Assembly: GCA_016872875.1 (NCBI GenBank)
Contig: VGYW01000456.1
Span: 1 to 6,532, forward strand
Reading direction: 5' to 3'
From: Planctomycetota bacterium
GTDB lineage: Bacteria > Planctomycetota > PUPC01 > DSUN01
Length of the DNA stretch: 6,532 nucleotides
Below the pieces are notes generated by a model. That model ran no database searches. It was not told the origin of the DNA and was given only the letters and a program-made list of their open reading frames with translations. Shown here in pieces: positions 5,496 through 6,532 of this stretch. A program made the translations under genes and the position numbers. Position 1 is the first letter of the stretch. Each line of letters begins with the position of its first letter.

Positions 5496-6329
5496 TCACA
5501 CTCCACTGAACGCCGAGAATCCGCCATCAATGGGCACGACGATGCCCGTGACGAAGCGGCTCGCGGGCGAGAGGAGCCAGAGGACGGTGCCAATGAGGTC
5601 GTCTGGCTCGCCGAACCGCCCCATCGGCGTGTGCTCGATGATGGTCTTCCCGCGCGGCGTCAGCCCGCCGGTCTTCTCGTCAATCAACAGAAATCGGTTC
5701 TGCTCGCCGAGGAAGAAGCCCGGGGCGATGGCGTTCACGCGGATCGCGGGCGAGTAGTTCTTTGCCATGTGCACGGCGAGCCATTGGGTGAAGTTGCTCA
5801 CAGCGGCCTTGGCCGCCGAGTAGGCGGCGATGCGCGTGAGCGGGCGGAAGGAGTTCATCGAGGAGGTGTTGAGGATGATCCCCTCCTTGCGCTCGGCCAG
5901 GTGCCTGCCGAAGACCTGCGACGGGAGGATCGCCCCCAGGCAGTTGAGGTCGAACACCCAGCGGATGGCCTCGGCCGGGATGTCGAAGAAGGGCAGTTGG
6001 TCGGTCGCCGTAGCCTTCGGGCTGTTGCCGCCCGCCCCGTTCAGCAGGATGTCAACTCGGCCGAAGCGGGCCAGGACCGCGTCGCGTGCGGCCTCGAGGC
6101 TCTCGCGTTTGAGGATGTCGCAGGCGACTGCGATCGCCTCGCCGCCGGCCTTTGAGATGTCGGCAGCCACGGCGCCCGCCGCCTCCTCGCGGATGTCGAG
6201 CAGCGCGAGCCGCACACCCATCGCGCCCAGCGCCTTCGAGATCGTGCTGAAGAGCACGCCGCCAGCCCCAGTCACTATGGCCACCTTGCCCTCCAGGGCA
6301 AAGAGGCCCCTCAGCTCCTCGCGTGTCAT
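5496..6329 (-). CDS. SDR-family oxidoreductase, probable D-mannonate oxidoreductase (fructuronate reductase type)
   Basis: A 277-residue short-chain dehydrogenase. It has the cofactor motif TGAGGVLF at 20-27, Asp45 ending the second strand (NAD preference), NGAG at 97-100, Asn129, Ser157 in NTSSMNSF, and the YxxxK pair Tyr170/Lys174. The segments FRPLTRIAAYSAAKAAVSNFTQWLAV (161-186), APGFFLGEQNR (202-212), TPRGKTIIEHTPMGRFG (224-240) and the terminal VPIDGGFSAFSGV are what I recall of the D-mannonate oxidoreductase group (YjmF/UxuB-like SDR), which interconverts D-fructuronate and D-mannonate in glucuronate and pectin breakdown. A related sugar-acid dehydrogenase remains possible. One oddity is Phe27, where classical SDRs have the third glycine of TGxxxGxG. 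AAAGGA lies nine bases before the ATG. No other hexuronate gene is visible; an operon partner could lie outside the window. Confidence 0.92.
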   Translation of the reverse strand: MTREELRGLFALEGKVAIVTGAGGVLFSTISKALGAMGVRLALLDIREEAAGAVAADISKAGGEAIAVACDILKRESLEAARDAVLARFGRVDILLNGAGGNSPKATATDQLPFFDIPAEAIRWVFDLNCLGAILPSQVFGRHLAERKEGIILNTSSMNSFRPLTRIAAYSAAKAAVSNFTQWLAVHMAKNYSPAIRVNAIAPGFFLGEQNRFLLIDEKTGGLTPRGKTIIEHTPMGRFGEPDDLIGTVLWLLSPASRFVTGIVVPIDGGFSAFSGV

Positions 6330-6338
6330 TGCGCCTGG

Positions 6339-6344
6339 TCCTTT
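6339..6344 (-). promoter_or_regulatory. Shine-Dalgarno of the SDR gene
   Basis: Minus-strand AAAGGA nine bases before the ATG at 6329 supports that start. No convincing promoter was found upstream of it, though TTGTCC near 6370 is a weak -35 candidate. Confidence 0.6.
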
Positions 6345-6380
6345 CTAAGCATGATGCACACAGATGAGTGGACAAGACCG

Positions 6381-6431
6381 CAGTCCCGAAGGGACAGCAG
6401 TGGTTAGCCCGCATTTCTCACGAAATGCGGG
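6381..6431. repeat. Two-hairpin REP-like module with a different second stem
   Basis: Hairpin A (GTCCC, loop GAA, GGGAC; 6383..6395) is followed by a 12-nt linker AGCAGTGGTTAG and a perfect 10-bp stem CCCGCATTTC/GAAATGCGGG with loop TCAC (6408..6431). The first 25 bases closely match 242..266, where the same hairpin A and a similar 12-nt linker precede hairpin B instead. It lies about 55-100 nt upstream of the SDR start and has no flanking T-run. Confidence 0.85.
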
Positions 6432-6436
6432 AAATC

Positions 6437-6472
6437 CCAAGAGCCAAACGCCAAGCACCAAACAATCTCCAA
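6437..6472. repeat. Heptamer-period CCAA low-complexity repeat
   Basis: CCAA recurs at 6437, 6444, 6451 and 6458, exactly seven bases apart, with a further copy at 6469. The base composition (A/C-rich, GC lower than the flanking DNA) differs from the rest of the window. Such degenerate heptamer tracts occur as short tandem repeats in some bacterial genomes. From 6473 to the end I see no gene or clear element. Confidence 0.6.
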
Positions 6473-6532
6473 GCCCGGAATGCTCAATGACCAAAGCAAG
6501 CCCCCAGGGTCGCGGGCAACACCACGTAGTCT

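Noticed and set aside
6052..6414. A 120-residue minus-strand frame overlapping the SDR start
   Set aside because: It is out of frame with the well-supported SDR gene, and its extra upstream part covers the REP-like hairpins.

Overview
This 6.5-kb window is GC-rich bacterial chromosome (about two-thirds G+C by eye). It looks like a Planctomycetota-type or related environmental lineage, but that placement is a weak inference from gene content, GC content and the dense intergenic repeats; no rRNA or marker gene is present to confirm it. Five protein-coding genes are supported. Nearly every other long reading frame is an antisense or frame-shifted shadow of these.

The left two-thirds holds a leftward operon driven by an unusually perfect sigma-70 promoter (extended -10, TTGACA-17-TATAAT at 4179..4207). 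In transcription order it carries hisA (histidine biosynthesis), a class V aminotransferase that is probably the working phosphoserine (or serine/alanine-glyoxylate type) aminotransferase, and a long-form serA (3-phosphoglycerate dehydrogenase). hisA and the aminotransferase overlap by ATGA. The last two genes probably make serine from 3-phosphoglycerate by consecutive steps; why a lone hisA leads the operon is not clear. The 146-nt gap before serA holds an octamer-repeat inverted repeat that forms a full 28-bp helix (three G-U pairs) only on the mRNA strand. The hisA 3' end has been extended by a 9-bp tandem repeat into a Pro-Ile-Arg repeat tail.

Diverging rightward is a secreted protein with a calcineurin-like metallophosphoesterase fold, in which most of the metal-binding and catalytic residues are replaced although the frame is intact: a likely pseudoenzyme. 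Converging on it from the right is an SDR oxidoreductase closely resembling the D-mannonate oxidoreductase (fructuronate reductase) family of hexuronate catabolism. The convergent intergenic region holds two successive long inverted repeats.

The left edge (1..502) and right edge (6330..6532) contain no gene. They hold a family of two-hairpin modules: a small hairpin with a 3-nt loop, an 11-12-nt linker related to GTAGTCGGTAG, then a second hairpin with an 8-10-bp stem and a 4-nt loop. Three copies share the second hairpin, and the fourth has an unrelated stem in the same place. At 243..446 copies face each other in a roughly 200-bp mirror-image arrangement, like REP/BIME elements. No transposase that could mobilise them is in the window.
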